Assembly (NCBI RefSeq): GCF_900091595.1
Contig: NZ_FMCW01000011.1
Coordinates: 124,001 to 188,000, forward strand
Direction: 5' to 3'
DNA: 64,000 nt
Source of the DNA: Micromonospora haikouensis
GTDB taxonomy: Bacteria > Actinomycetota > Actinomycetes > Mycobacteriales > Micromonosporaceae
The notes under the pieces were generated by a model that had not been told where the DNA came from, did not search any database, and saw only the letters and a program-made list of their open reading frames with translations. Of the stretch, positions 10,801 to 19,044 are shown one piece after another (position 1 is the first letter of the stretch; every line of letters starts with the position of its first letter). The translations under genes and the position numbers were made by a program.

Positions 10801-11481
10801 CTATTCTGCGAGGACGGCGAAGGCGCGGACCGGGAACGTGCCCATTCCCGCCACCATCGGCGGGGCGGCGGTGAACCGGAAGCCGGTCGGCGGCAGCGCG
10901 TCCAAGCCGGTCAGATGCTCCACGATCGGGACGCCGGCCGCCAGCAGGCCGCTGTGCGCCGGCCGCTCGCCCCGGGCCGCCGGGCTCATGTCGTCGATGT
11001 TGATCGAGTCGATGCCGACGAGGGTCGCCCCGGCCTCGACCAGCCACGCCGCGCCGTCCCCGGTCAGGTACGGCGCGTCGGGGGCGGCGTACCTGTCGGT
11101 GCCGAAGTGCGCGGACCAGCCGGTGTGCAGCAGCACCGCCCGCCCCGCCACCTCGTGCGGGGCGAGCAGCGGACGATCCACGGCGCGGGTGCCGGTGGGC
11201 ACCCGGATCACGATCCCCGGCAGGTCGGCGAGGCGGTCCAGCCCGACGCCGGTGAGGTCGGCCCCGTCGGCCCACCGGTGCGCGGGCGTGTCCACGTACG
11301 TGCCGGTGTTGGCGATCATCTCGATCCGCCCGACCTGGAACTCCGTGCCCGGGGCGTAGTTCGCCCGGGACGCCTCCCGGGTCAGCCACTCGGTGACCCG
11401 GGGCGCCGGCCAGCCGGGCAGCGTGGTCATGCCATCGCTGATCACGTGGCTCAACTCGACCAGCCGTCGCCGTCCCGTCAT
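10801..11481 (-). CDS. Cyclase-family metal-dependent hydrolase
   Basis: The 226-aa protein matches the cyclase (kynurenine formamidase-like) family: opening VELSHVISDGMTTLPGWPAP, the signature region NTGTYVDTPAHRWADG and the later VGIDSINIDD and HSGLLAAGVPIVEHL blocks. The usual HxGTHxDxPxH is altered: Asn and Tyr replace the first two His while Asp and the last His remain, as in one actinobacterial subgroup. Substrate is therefore open; cyclic amide or ester hydrolysis is likely. It starts at ATG 11481 and is divergent from mfd. Confidence 0.85.
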   Translation of the reverse strand: MTGRRRLVELSHVISDGMTTLPGWPAPRVTEWLTREASRANYAPGTEFQVGRIEMIANTGTYVDTPAHRWADGADLTGVGLDRLADLPGIVIRVPTGTRAVDRPLLAPHEVAGRAVLLHTGWSAHFGTDRYAAPDAPYLTGDGAAWLVEAGATLVGIDSINIDDMSPAARGERPAHSGLLAAGVPIVEHLTGLDALPPTGFRFTAAPPMVAGMGTFPVRAFAVLAE

Positions 11482-11525
11482 GCCCCGGACTCGACCACGT
11501 GCCCGGGTCGCCGGTCAAGCGGGGA

Positions 11526-11531
11526 TAGGCT
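11526..11531 (+). promoter_or_regulatory. Candidate -10 box for mfd
   Basis: TAGGCT fits the actinobacterial TANNNT -10 pattern. It lies 3 nt before an in-frame GTG (11535) and 72 nt before the preferred start (11604). Confidence 0.4.
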
Positions 11532-11603
11532 GGGGTGCTGTCGACCCCCCGTCCCCGCCGGGCGCGGGGGCTCCGCCGTGTGCCGTCACCGTGCCACTGG
11601 GAA

Positions 11604-14600
11604 GTGATCAGATTGCTCACCGGACTCTTCGCCGCCGCCCTGGCCGACCCCGGGCTGGCCCGGGCGCGTGACCTGGCCCGTTCCGGTGCCGCGCAGGTCG
11701 ACGGGCTGGACCTGACCGCCCCGGCGGCGCTGCGCCCGTTCGCCGTGGCCGCCGTCGCCGCCGACCCGGGGGCCGCCGACCGGGGAGCCGCCGCCGAGCC
11801 CGCCGGGGGCGCGGGGCGGCCCGTGCTGGCGGTGACCGCCACCAGCCGGGAGGCCGACGACCTGGCCTCGGCGCTGGGCAGCCTGCTGCCGCCCGAGCAG
11901 GTCGCCGTCTTCCCGTCCTGGGAGACGCTGCCGCACGAGCGGCTCTCGCCCCGCTCCGACACCGTCGGCCGCCGGCTGGCCGTGCTGCGCCGGCTCGCCC
12001 ACCCCGACGCCGCCGACGCGCACGGGCGCACCGGGCCGCTGCGGGTGGTCGTCGCGCCGGTGCGGTCGCTGCTGCAGCCGCAGCTCAAGGGCCTCGGCGA
12101 CCTGGAGCCGGTGCGGCTGGCAGCCGGCGACGAGGCCGACCTGGAGGAGGTCGCCCGCCGGCTCACCGACATGGCGTACGCCCGGGTCGACCTGGTCACC
12201 AAGCGCGGCGAGTTCGCGGTGCGCGGCGGCATCCTCGACGTCTTCCCGCCTACCGACGAGCACCCGTCCCGGGTCGAGTTCTGGGGCGACGAGGTGGAGG
12301 AGATCCGCACCTTCGCCGTGGCCGACCAGCGCACCATCGAGGCCGCCGGGCTGCTGTGGGCCCCGCCCTGCCGGGAGCTGCTGCTCACCCCGGCCGTGCG
12401 GCGGCGGGCCGCCGCCCTGGCGGCCGAGCACCCCGAGCTGGCCGAGATCCTCGACAAGCTGGCCGAGGGCATCCCCGTGGAGGGGATGGAGTCGCTGACC
12501 CCGGCGCTGCTCGGCGGCGAGAGCCTGGAGCTGCTCCTCGACTGCATGCCGGCCGGCACCCACGTGCTGCTCTGCGACCCGGAGCGCATCCGCACCCGGG
12601 CGCACGACCTGGTGCGTACCTCCGAGGAGTTCCTCCAGGCCAGCTGGGCCGCGGCGGCCGTCGGGGGCCAGGCCCCGGTCGACCTCGGGGCCGCCGCCTT
12701 CAAAACCCTGGCCGACGTACGCGCGCACGCCCGCGCCCTGCGCCGGCCCTGGTGGACCCTCGCCCCGTTCGGGCTGGCCGACGCCGACGCGGCGGCCCCC
12801 GCCCGGCAGCCCTGGGAGGACGCGCCGGCCGAGGTCGACGTCACGCCCGACGACGCGATCGCGGTGACCCTGGCCGCCCAGCCGGCCCCGCTCTATCACG
12901 GCGAGACCGACCGGGTGGCCGAGGACCTCAAGCGTTGGGCCGGCGACGGCTGGTCGGTCGCGCTGGTCTTCGAGGGCCACGGCCCCGCCCAGCGGGCCGT
13001 CGAGGTGATCCGCGACGCCGGCCTCGGCGCCCGGTTCGTCGAGCAGGTGCCGGCCGCGCCCGCCCCCGGCGAGGTGCTGGTCACCTGCGGCGGCCTGACC
13101 GGCGGCTTCGTCGCCGAGGCGGCGAAGTTCGTGCTGCTCACCGGCAACGACGTCACCGGCGGCCGGGGCACCTCGACCCGCGACATGCGCAAGATGCCCA
13201 GCCGGCGGCGCAACACCATCGACCCGCTGGAGCTGAAGGCCGGCGACCACGTGGTGCACGAGCAGCACGGCATCGGCCGGTACGTCGAGCTGGTGCAGCG
13301 CACCGTCAACGGCGCGAGCCGGGAATACCTGGTCATCGAGTACGCGGCGAGCAAGCGCGGCCAGCCCGGCGACCGGCTGTTCGTCCCCACCGACCAGCTC
13401 GACCAGCTCTCCCGGTACGTCGGCGGCGAGCAGCCCACCCTGCACAAGATGGGCGGCGCGGACTGGCAGAAGTCCAAGGCGCGCGCCCGCAAGGCGGTCA
13501 AGGAGATCGCCGCCCAGCTCATCCAGCTCTACGCCGCCCGCAAGGCGTCCAAGGGGCACGCGTTCGCCCCGGACTCCCCGTGGCAGCGGGAGCTGGAGGA
13601 CGCGTTCCCCTGGCAGGAGACGCCGGACCAGCTGGCCGCCATCGAGGAGGTCAAGCGGGACATGGAGCAGACCGTCCCGATGGACCGGCTGATCTGCGGC
13701 GACGTCGGGTACGGCAAGACCGAGATCGCGGTGCGGGCGGCGTTCAAGGCGGTGCAGGACGGCAAGCAGGTGGCCGTGCTGGTGCCCACCACCCTGCTCG
13801 TGCAGCAGCACTACAACACGTTCGCCGAGCGGATGAGCCAGTTCCCCGTGCAGATCCGGCAGCTGTCCCGCTTCCAGACCCCGAAGGAGTCCGAGCGGAC
13901 GCTGGAGATGGTCGGCGACGGCACCGTCGACATCGTCATCGGCACCCACCGGCTGCTCCAGACGGCGACCCGGTTCAAGTCCCTCGGCCTGGTCATCGTC
14001 GACGAGGAGCAGCGCTTCGGCGTCGAGCACAAGGAGCACCTGAAGACGCTGCGCGCCTCCGTGGACGTGCTGAGCATGTCGGCCACCCCGATCCCGCGCA
14101 CCCTGGAGATGGCGATCACCGGCATCCGGGAGATGTCGACGATCGCCACTCCGCCGGAGGAGCGGCACCCGGTGCTCACCTTCGTCGGCGCGCACGACGA
14201 GCGGCAGGTGGCCGCGTCCATCCACCGCGAGCTGCTCCGCGACGGGCAGGTGTTCTACCTGCACAACCGGGTCGAGTCGATCGAGAAGGCGGCGCGGAAG
14301 ATCCGGGAGCTGGTGCCGGAGGCCCGGGTCGCGGTGGCGCACGGCCAGCTGGGCGAGGAGGCCCTGGAGAAGGTCATGGTCGGCTTCTGGGAGAAGGAGT
14401 TCGACGTCCTGGTCTGCACCACGATCGTGGAGTCGGGCATCGACATCCCCAACGCCAACACGCTCATCGTGGAGCGGGCCGACCTGCTCGGCCTGGCCCA
14501 GCTGCACCAGATCCGGGGCCGGGTGGGCCGGGGCCGCGAGCGGGCGTACGCGTACTTCCTCTATCCGCCGGAGAAGCCGCTCACCGAGCACGCCCACGAG

Positions 14601-15293
14601 CGGCTGGCCACCATCGCCCAGCACACCGAGCTGGGCGCGGGCATGTACGTGGCGATGAAGGACCTGGAGATCCGGGGCGCGGGCAACCTGCTCGGCGGCG
14701 AGCAGTCCGGCCACATCGAGGGCGTCGGCTTCGACCTGTACGTCCGGATGGTCGGCGAGGCGGTGCAGGCGTTCAAGGGCGAGCGCCCCGAGGAGGAGAC
14801 CGACGTCAAGATCGACCTCCCGGTGGACGCGCACCTGCCGCACGACTACGTCGGCGTGGAGCGGCTGCGCCTGGAGATGTACCGCAAGCTCGCCGAGGCC
14901 CGCGACGCCGACCGGCTGCGCGAGGTCGTCGCCGAGATGACGGACCGCTACGGCGAGCCGCCCGCCCCGGTGCAGAACCTGGTGGCGGTCGCCCGGTTCC
15001 GGCTGCTGGCCCGCCGCTACGGCCTCACCGACGTGAGCATGCAGGGCAAGCACCTCCGGTTCGGCCCGCTGCCGCTGCCCGACTCCAAGCAGCTGCGGCT
15101 CAAGCGCTACCACCCCGACTCGGTCTACAAGTCGGCGCTCGACCAGGTCAGCGTGCCCCGGCCGAGCACCCGCCGGATCGGCGGCGAGCCGCTGCGCGAC
15201 CAGGCGCTGCTGGAGTGGTGCGCTCAGCTGTTGAAGGACGTGCTGGGCGACCCGGCCCCGGTGGCCCAGCCGGCCGGGGCGGGCGCCCGGTGA
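11604..15293 (+). CDS. mfd: Transcription-repair coupling factor Mfd
   Basis: The 1229-aa translocase displaces RNA polymerase stalled at lesions and recruits UvrA. The UvrB-like N-terminal module (residues about 1-400) precedes the RNAP-interacting domain (DHVVHEQHGIGRYVELVQR, about 545-570) and the RecG-like motor with Walker A GDVGYGKTEI (about residue 700), the DEEQ box (about 800), SATPIPRTLEM and the C-terminal TRCF domain. GTG 11604 (VIRLLTGLF) is chosen because homologs begin close to this block; GTG 11535 is a longer alternative. An Ala/Gly-rich low-complexity insert sits near residues 50-70. The gene is intact. Confidence 0.96.
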   Translation: MIRLLTGLFAAALADPGLARARDLARSGAAQVDGLDLTAPAALRPFAVAAVAADPGAADRGAAAEPAGGAGRPVLAVTATSREADDLASALGSLLPPEQVAVFPSWETLPHERLSPRSDTVGRRLAVLRRLAHPDAADAHGRTGPLRVVVAPVRSLLQPQLKGLGDLEPVRLAAGDEADLEEVARRLTDMAYARVDLVTKRGEFAVRGGILDVFPPTDEHPSRVEFWGDEVEEIRTFAVADQRTIEAAGLLWAPPCRELLLTPAVRRRAAALAAEHPELAEILDKLAEGIPVEGMESLTPALLGGESLELLLDCMPAGTHVLLCDPERIRTRAHDLVRTSEEFLQASWAAAAVGGQAPVDLGAAAFKTLADVRAHARALRRPWWTLAPFGLADADAAAPARQPWEDAPAEVDVTPDDAIAVTLAAQPAPLYHGETDRVAEDLKRWAGDGWSVALVFEGHGPAQRAVEVIRDAGLGARFVEQVPAAPAPGEVLVTCGGLTGGFVAEAAKFVLLTGNDVTGGRGTSTRDMRKMPSRRRNTIDPLELKAGDHVVHEQHGIGRYVELVQRTVNGASREYLVIEYAASKRGQPGDRLFVPTDQLDQLSRYVGGEQPTLHKMGGADWQKSKARARKAVKEIAAQLIQLYAARKASKGHAFAPDSPWQRELEDAFPWQETPDQLAAIEEVKRDMEQTVPMDRLICGDVGYGKTEIAVRAAFKAVQDGKQVAVLVPTTLLVQQHYNTFAERMSQFPVQIRQLSRFQTPKESERTLEMVGDGTVDIVIGTHRLLQTATRFKSLGLVIVDEEQRFGVEHKEHLKTLRASVDVLSMSATPIPRTLEMAITGIREMSTIATPPEERHPVLTFVGAHDERQVAASIHRELLRDGQVFYLHNRVESIEKAARKIRELVPEARVAVAHGQLGEEALEKVMVGFWEKEFDVLVCTTIVESGIDIPNANTLIVERADLLGLAQLHQIRGRVGRGRERAYAYFLYPPEKPLTEHAHERLATIAQHTELGAGMYVAMKDLEIRGAGNLLGGEQSGHIEGVGFDLYVRMVGEAVQAFKGERPEEETDVKIDLPVDAHLPHDYVGVERLRLEMYRKLAEARDADRLREVVAEMTDRYGEPPAPVQNLVAVARFRLLARRYGLTDVSMQGKHLRFGPLPLPDSKQLRLKRYHPDSVYKSALDQVSVPRPSTRRIGGEPLRDQALLEWCAQLLKDVLGDPAPVAQPAGAGAR

Positions 15294-15388
15294 GCGGGGG
15301 CGGGGGCAGGGCCGGGCGGCGGGTCCGGGGCGGCACTGCGTGGTGGGCGGCGTCACGGCCGGTGGGGGCGCATGAGAGAGTGACGGTC

Positions 15389-16192
15389 ATGCGTGCTCGC
15401 CGTCTCATCGCCGCCGCCAGTGTCGCGGCCCTCGGTGTCCTCTCCCTCACCGCGTGCGGGAAGGCCGCGCCGGACGTCGCCGCGTACGTCGGCGACGCGA
15501 AGTACTCCGTCGACCGGGTGGACGACATCTACGACGAAGCCCAGGCCAAGTACGCCGACGCGATCCGGGCGCAGGCCGGGCAGGGCGGGGCCACCCCGGC
15601 GCCGGAGCAGCTGCGCTCCACGGTCACCCGGCAGGACGTGCTCAACCTGCTGGTCAGCATCGAGCTGGGCAAGCGGGTGGTGGCCGAGCAGGGCGTCACG
15701 GTGGCCGACGAGGTCAAGCCGGAGCAGCTGGAGGAGCAGCTCCAGATGCCGGCCTCCACCGAGTACGTCCAGCTCTGGGGCGAGTGGGTGGACATCTCCG
15801 GCGCGCTCGGCGCGAAGCTGCCTACGGCCGAGGTGAGCGACGAGGCGGTCATGGCCGTCTACGAGGCCATCGCCAAGACCGGGGCGATCCAGCCCGGCCT
15901 GACCGTGGCGCAGGTCCGGCAGGCTTTCGGGGAGAGCGGCGGCCCCGGCAGCCAGGGCGGCTTCGTGCGGGCCGCCACCGCGCTCAGCAACGCCCTCCAG
16001 CAGGAGGCCGAGAAGGCCGGCGCGTCGATCAACCCCCGGTTCCGGCCGGTCGGCGTCCCGTCGGTGGTCAGCACCGGCCAGTCGCTGGTCTTCTACTCGC
16101 TGCCGTACATCAACCAGAACGGCCCGGTGACCGACATCTCCACCCCGCAGGCCCCGGCGGAGTCGAGCGCCCCGGTCGCGCCCGGGGCATGA
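15389..16192 (+). CDS. SurA N-domain-like lipoprotein
   Basis: The 267-aa protein has a lipoprotein signal ending in the lipobox LSLTACG (Cys about residue 25), so it is anchored outside the membrane. The mature part starts VAAYVGDAKYSVDRVDDIYD, as in SurA/PrsA-type chaperones, but no parvulin isomerase domain is evident. It is the usual mfd-mazG neighbour in actinomycetes. Its stop overlaps the mazG start (ATGA), so they are probably translationally coupled. A role in folding exported proteins is inference. Confidence 0.85.
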   Translation: MRARRLIAAASVAALGVLSLTACGKAAPDVAAYVGDAKYSVDRVDDIYDEAQAKYADAIRAQAGQGGATPAPEQLRSTVTRQDVLNLLVSIELGKRVVAEQGVTVADEVKPEQLEEQLQMPASTEYVQLWGEWVDISGALGAKLPTAEVSDEAVMAVYEAIAKTGAIQPGLTVAQVRQAFGESGGPGSQGGFVRAATALSNALQQEAEKAGASINPRFRPVGVPSVVSTGQSLVFYSLPYINQNGPVTDISTPQAPAESSAPVAPGA

Positions 16193-17262
16193 CCGCCCGG
16201 ATCGTCCTGCTGGTCACCTCGCCCCGCCTCCCGGTCGGGCTGCTGACGGCGGCGGCCTGGGACGTCGTACGCGGCAACCCGGTGCTGGCCGGCGCGGAGA
16301 GCGAGCTGACGGCGGCGGTGCGCGCGGCGGGCGCCGAGGTGACCGTGTCCGACGGCCCGGCGGTGCCGGCGCTGCTGCACGCGGCGGCGGCGCACGGCGC
16401 GGCGGTCTGGCTGGCCGGGCCGGCCGGCGACGAGTCGCTGGCCCGGGAGCTGGGCCTGCGGCTGGCCCGCGAGCCGGGCCTGGCCGAGCTGGAGCTGATG
16501 TACGGCTCGTGGGACCCGCCGGGCGCCCGGCTGCTCGACGCGGTCGAGGTGATGGACCGGCTGGCCTCGCCGGGCGGCGACCCGTGGAAGCGGGCGCAGA
16601 CGCACCGCAGCCTCGCCGGCTACCTGATCGAGGAGTGCTACGAGGCGTACGACGCGATCGGCGCGGACGACACCGACGCGCTGCGCGAGGAGCTGGGCGA
16701 CGTGCTGCTCCAGGTGCTGCTGCACGCGCGGATGGCCGAGGAGCTGCCCGACGGCGCGCGGTGGACCGTCGACGACGTGGCCGGCGGCCTGGTGGACAAG
16801 ATGATCCGGCGCAACCCGCACGTCTTCGCCGACGACCGGGCCACGACGCTCGACGAGATCACCGCCAACTGGGAGCGGATCAAGCGGGCGGAGAAGGCCC
16901 GCGACTCCGTGCTCGACGGGATCGCGCCGAGCCTGCCCGCCCTCGCCCTGGCCGCCAAGATCCTCGACCGGGCCGGGCGCGCGGGCCTGACGGTCCCGCT
17001 GCCGGCGGCCGACGCGCGGCCCGACCCGTCGGCCGACCCGTCGGCCGACGCGGAGGCGCGGCTCGACTCGGGGCCTCGGGTCGACGCGGAGGCGCGGCCC
17101 GACCCGTCGGCCGATCCGGAGGCGCGGCTCGGCGCGGAGCTGCTGGCCGCGGTGGCGGCGGCCCGGGCCGCCGACCTGGACCCGGAGGCGGCGCTGCGCC
17201 GCACCACCCTGGCGTACGCCGACGCGATCCGCGCCGCCGAGCGCACCACCCCCCGCCCCTGA
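16189..17262 (+). CDS. mazG: Nucleoside triphosphate pyrophosphohydrolase MazG
   Basis: The 357-aa protein has an N-terminal methylase-like half (residues 1-110) and the MazG domain with the metal-binding helices AGYLIEECYEAYDAI and ELGDVLLQVLLHARMAEE, then VDKMIRRNPHVFAD. MazG removes pyrophosphate from (aberrant) NTPs. Between residues about 268 and 310 lies a repetitive Asp/Ala/Pro/Arg linker built of copies of ARPDPSADP and EARL (17010-17135), absent from compact MazG proteins and probably a slippage product. The ATG overlaps the preceding stop. Confidence 0.93.
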   Translation: MTARIVLLVTSPRLPVGLLTAAAWDVVRGNPVLAGAESELTAAVRAAGAEVTVSDGPAVPALLHAAAAHGAAVWLAGPAGDESLARELGLRLAREPGLAELELMYGSWDPPGARLLDAVEVMDRLASPGGDPWKRAQTHRSLAGYLIEECYEAYDAIGADDTDALREELGDVLLQVLLHARMAEELPDGARWTVDDVAGGLVDKMIRRNPHVFADDRATTLDEITANWERIKRAEKARDSVLDGIAPSLPALALAAKILDRAGRAGLTVPLPAADARPDPSADPSADAEARLDSGPRVDAEARPDPSADPEARLGAELLAAVAAARAADLDPEAALRRTTLAYADAIRAAERTTPRP

Positions 17263-17323
17263 CCCGCCGCCGTCCCGGCCGGGCGGCCCGCTTCGCGGAC
17301 CCGCCCGGCCGGCCCGGCCCGCG

Positions 17324-17383
17324 CGACGAGATCTTGGTACGAAAGTGCCCCCAGCGGGGCCGTTTCCTACCAAGATCTCGTCG
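17324..17383. repeat. Palindromic repeat family B, copy 3
   Basis: CGACGAGATCTTGGTA (17324-17339) and TACCAAGATCTCGTCG (17368-17383) form a perfect 16-bp stem. The interior GCCCC-CAGC-GGGGC is a second nested stem. It lies between mazG and the promoter of the DUF885 gene. Confidence 0.85.
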
Positions 17384-17408
17384 GGGAGCGGGTGTCGGGG
17401 GTGGTCGG

Positions 17409-17414
17409 TAGGGT
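17409..17414 (+). promoter_or_regulatory. -10 box of a leaderless DUF885 transcript
   Basis: TAGGGT is followed by exactly 7 nt and then the ATG at 17422. No Shine-Dalgarno sequence is present, so the mRNA should start at or next to the start codon. Confidence 0.7.
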
Positions 17415-17421
17415 TCGGGCC

Positions 17422-19044
17422 ATGGAAGCGTTCGTGCCGCTCGCCGAGCGGATCGTCGAGGCGTTGCTGGAGAGCCGGCCCGGGTTGGCCTCCTCCGCCG
17501 GGGACCACCGCTACGACGACCGCCTGCCCGACCTCTCCGCCGAGGCGGTCGCCGCCGACCAGGCGATGCTGCGGGACGCGGCAGACGTGCTCTCCGAGAT
17601 CGACCCCGACTCTCTCGACACCGACGAGGGCGTCGACCACGCGCTGCTCACCGCCCTGGTCGACCGGGAGCTGTTCGAGTCCGACGAGATCCGCAGCCAC
17701 GAGTGGGACCCGCTGCGGCACAACCCGGCCCCGCTGCTGCACGCCCTGCTCGCCCGGCCGTTCGCCCCGGCCGACGTGCGGCTGACCAGCCTGGCGGGGC
17801 GGCTCGCCGCCGTACCGGACGCGCTGGCGACCGCGCGCGCGACGCTGCGGGACGTGCCCCGGGTGCACGCCGAGACGGCGGTGGGGCAGTTCACCGGTGC
17901 GGCGGCCCTGGTCCGCGACGAGGTGCCCCGGCTGCTCGCCGAGGAGCCGGGGCTGCACGACCGGGTGGAGCCTGCCGCCACGGCCGCGATCGCCGCGCTG
18001 GACGAGTTCGTGGCGTGGCTGCGCGCCGGGCTGGCCGCCGACGCCGGCCCGGGGCGGGACCCGAGGCTGGGTCGGCGGCGCTGGGAGGCCCGGCTGTGGC
18101 ACACCCTCGACACCGAGCTGGGCGCCGCCGAGGTGCAGCGTCGCGCCTGGGCCAACCTCGACCGGGTCACCGCCGAGCTGCGCGAGGCGGCCGTCGAGCT
18201 GGTCGGCGGCCCGGCCGACGACGAGACCGTGCGCCGGGCGCTCGACCTGCTGGCCGCCGAGCACCCCGACGACCAGACGATCGTGGATCTGGCCTCGGTC
18301 ACCCTCGACGAGGCGACGGGCTTCGTCCGGGCGCACGACCTGGTGACGTTGGTCGACGACCCGTGCGTGATCCAGGAGATGCCGGAGTTCGCCCGGGGCG
18401 TGGCGGTGGCCTACTGCGACTCGCCCGGCCCGCTGGAGATCGCGCCCGTGCCGACGTTCTACTGCATCGCGCCGACCCCGGCCGACTGGTCGGCGGCCCG
18501 GGTCGAGTCGTTCTACCGGGAATACAACGACCACATGATCCGCAACCTGACGGTGCACGAGGCGATGCCGGGGCACTTCCTCCAGCTCGCCCACGCCCGC
18601 CGGCACGTCGGCCCCACCCGGGTCCGGGCGCTGGCCAGGTCCGGCCCGTTCGTCGAGGGCTGGGCGGTCTACACCGAGGAGCTGATGGCCGGCCTCGGCT
18701 ACGGCGGGCTGCCGGTGCAGCTGCAGCAGCTCAAGATGCAGCTGCGGATGACCATCAACGCCCTGCTCGACCAGCTCGTGCACTGCGACGACCTGTCCGA
18801 GGCCGAGGCGATGGCGCTGATGACGGGCCGGGGCTTCCAGGAGGAGGGCGAGGCGGCCGGCAAGTGGCGGCGGGCGCTGCTCACCTCGACGCAGCTCTCC
18901 ACCTACTTCGTGGGCTACAGCGAGGTCGCGGAGATCGCCGCCCTGCGTCCGGTTGGCGTGTCGGTGCGCGAGTGGCACGACGCGATGCTCGCCCACGACT
19001 GCCCGCCCCCACGCCACCTCCGCACCCTGCTCAGCGGGTGGTGA
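17422..19044 (+). CDS. DUF885 family protein, metallopeptidase-like
   Basis: The 540-aa protein belongs to DUF885, with the zinc-peptidase-like motif LTVHEAMPGHFLQ (residues about 375-387), a downstream Glu in FVEGWAVYTEELM and a C-terminal helical domain. These proteins resemble M1/M2-type peptidases but most are untested. No signal peptide is seen, so it is probably cytoplasmic. The ATG is placed by the leaderless promoter. Its 3' end overlaps the convergent ATPase gene by 14 bp. Confidence 0.88.
   Translation: MEAFVPLAERIVEALLESRPGLASSAGDHRYDDRLPDLSAEAVAADQAMLRDAADVLSEIDPDSLDTDEGVDHALLTALVDRELFESDEIRSHEWDPLRHNPAPLLHALLARPFAPADVRLTSLAGRLAAVPDALATARATLRDVPRVHAETAVGQFTGAAALVRDEVPRLLAEEPGLHDRVEPAATAAIAALDEFVAWLRAGLAADAGPGRDPRLGRRRWEARLWHTLDTELGAAEVQRRAWANLDRVTAELREAAVELVGGPADDETVRRALDLLAAEHPDDQTIVDLASVTLDEATGFVRAHDLVTLVDDPCVIQEMPEFARGVAVAYCDSPGPLEIAPVPTFYCIAPTPADWSAARVESFYREYNDHMIRNLTVHEAMPGHFLQLAHARRHVGPTRVRALARSGPFVEGWAVYTEELMAGLGYGGLPVQLQQLKMQLRMTINALLDQLVHCDDLSEAEAMALMTGRGFQEEGEAAGKWRRALLTSTQLSTYFVGYSEVAEIAALRPVGVSVREWHDAMLAHDCPPPRHLRTLLSGW

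Noticed and set aside
10139..12844. A 901-aa minus-strand frame
   Set aside because: Ser/Arg/Ala-rich shadow of mfd and the cyclase gene; no start signal or family motif.
11586..15356. A 1256-aa open frame antisense to mfd
   Set aside because: It mirrors the mfd coding frame, is His/Leu/Arg/Gly-rich without domains, and arises from the high GC content.
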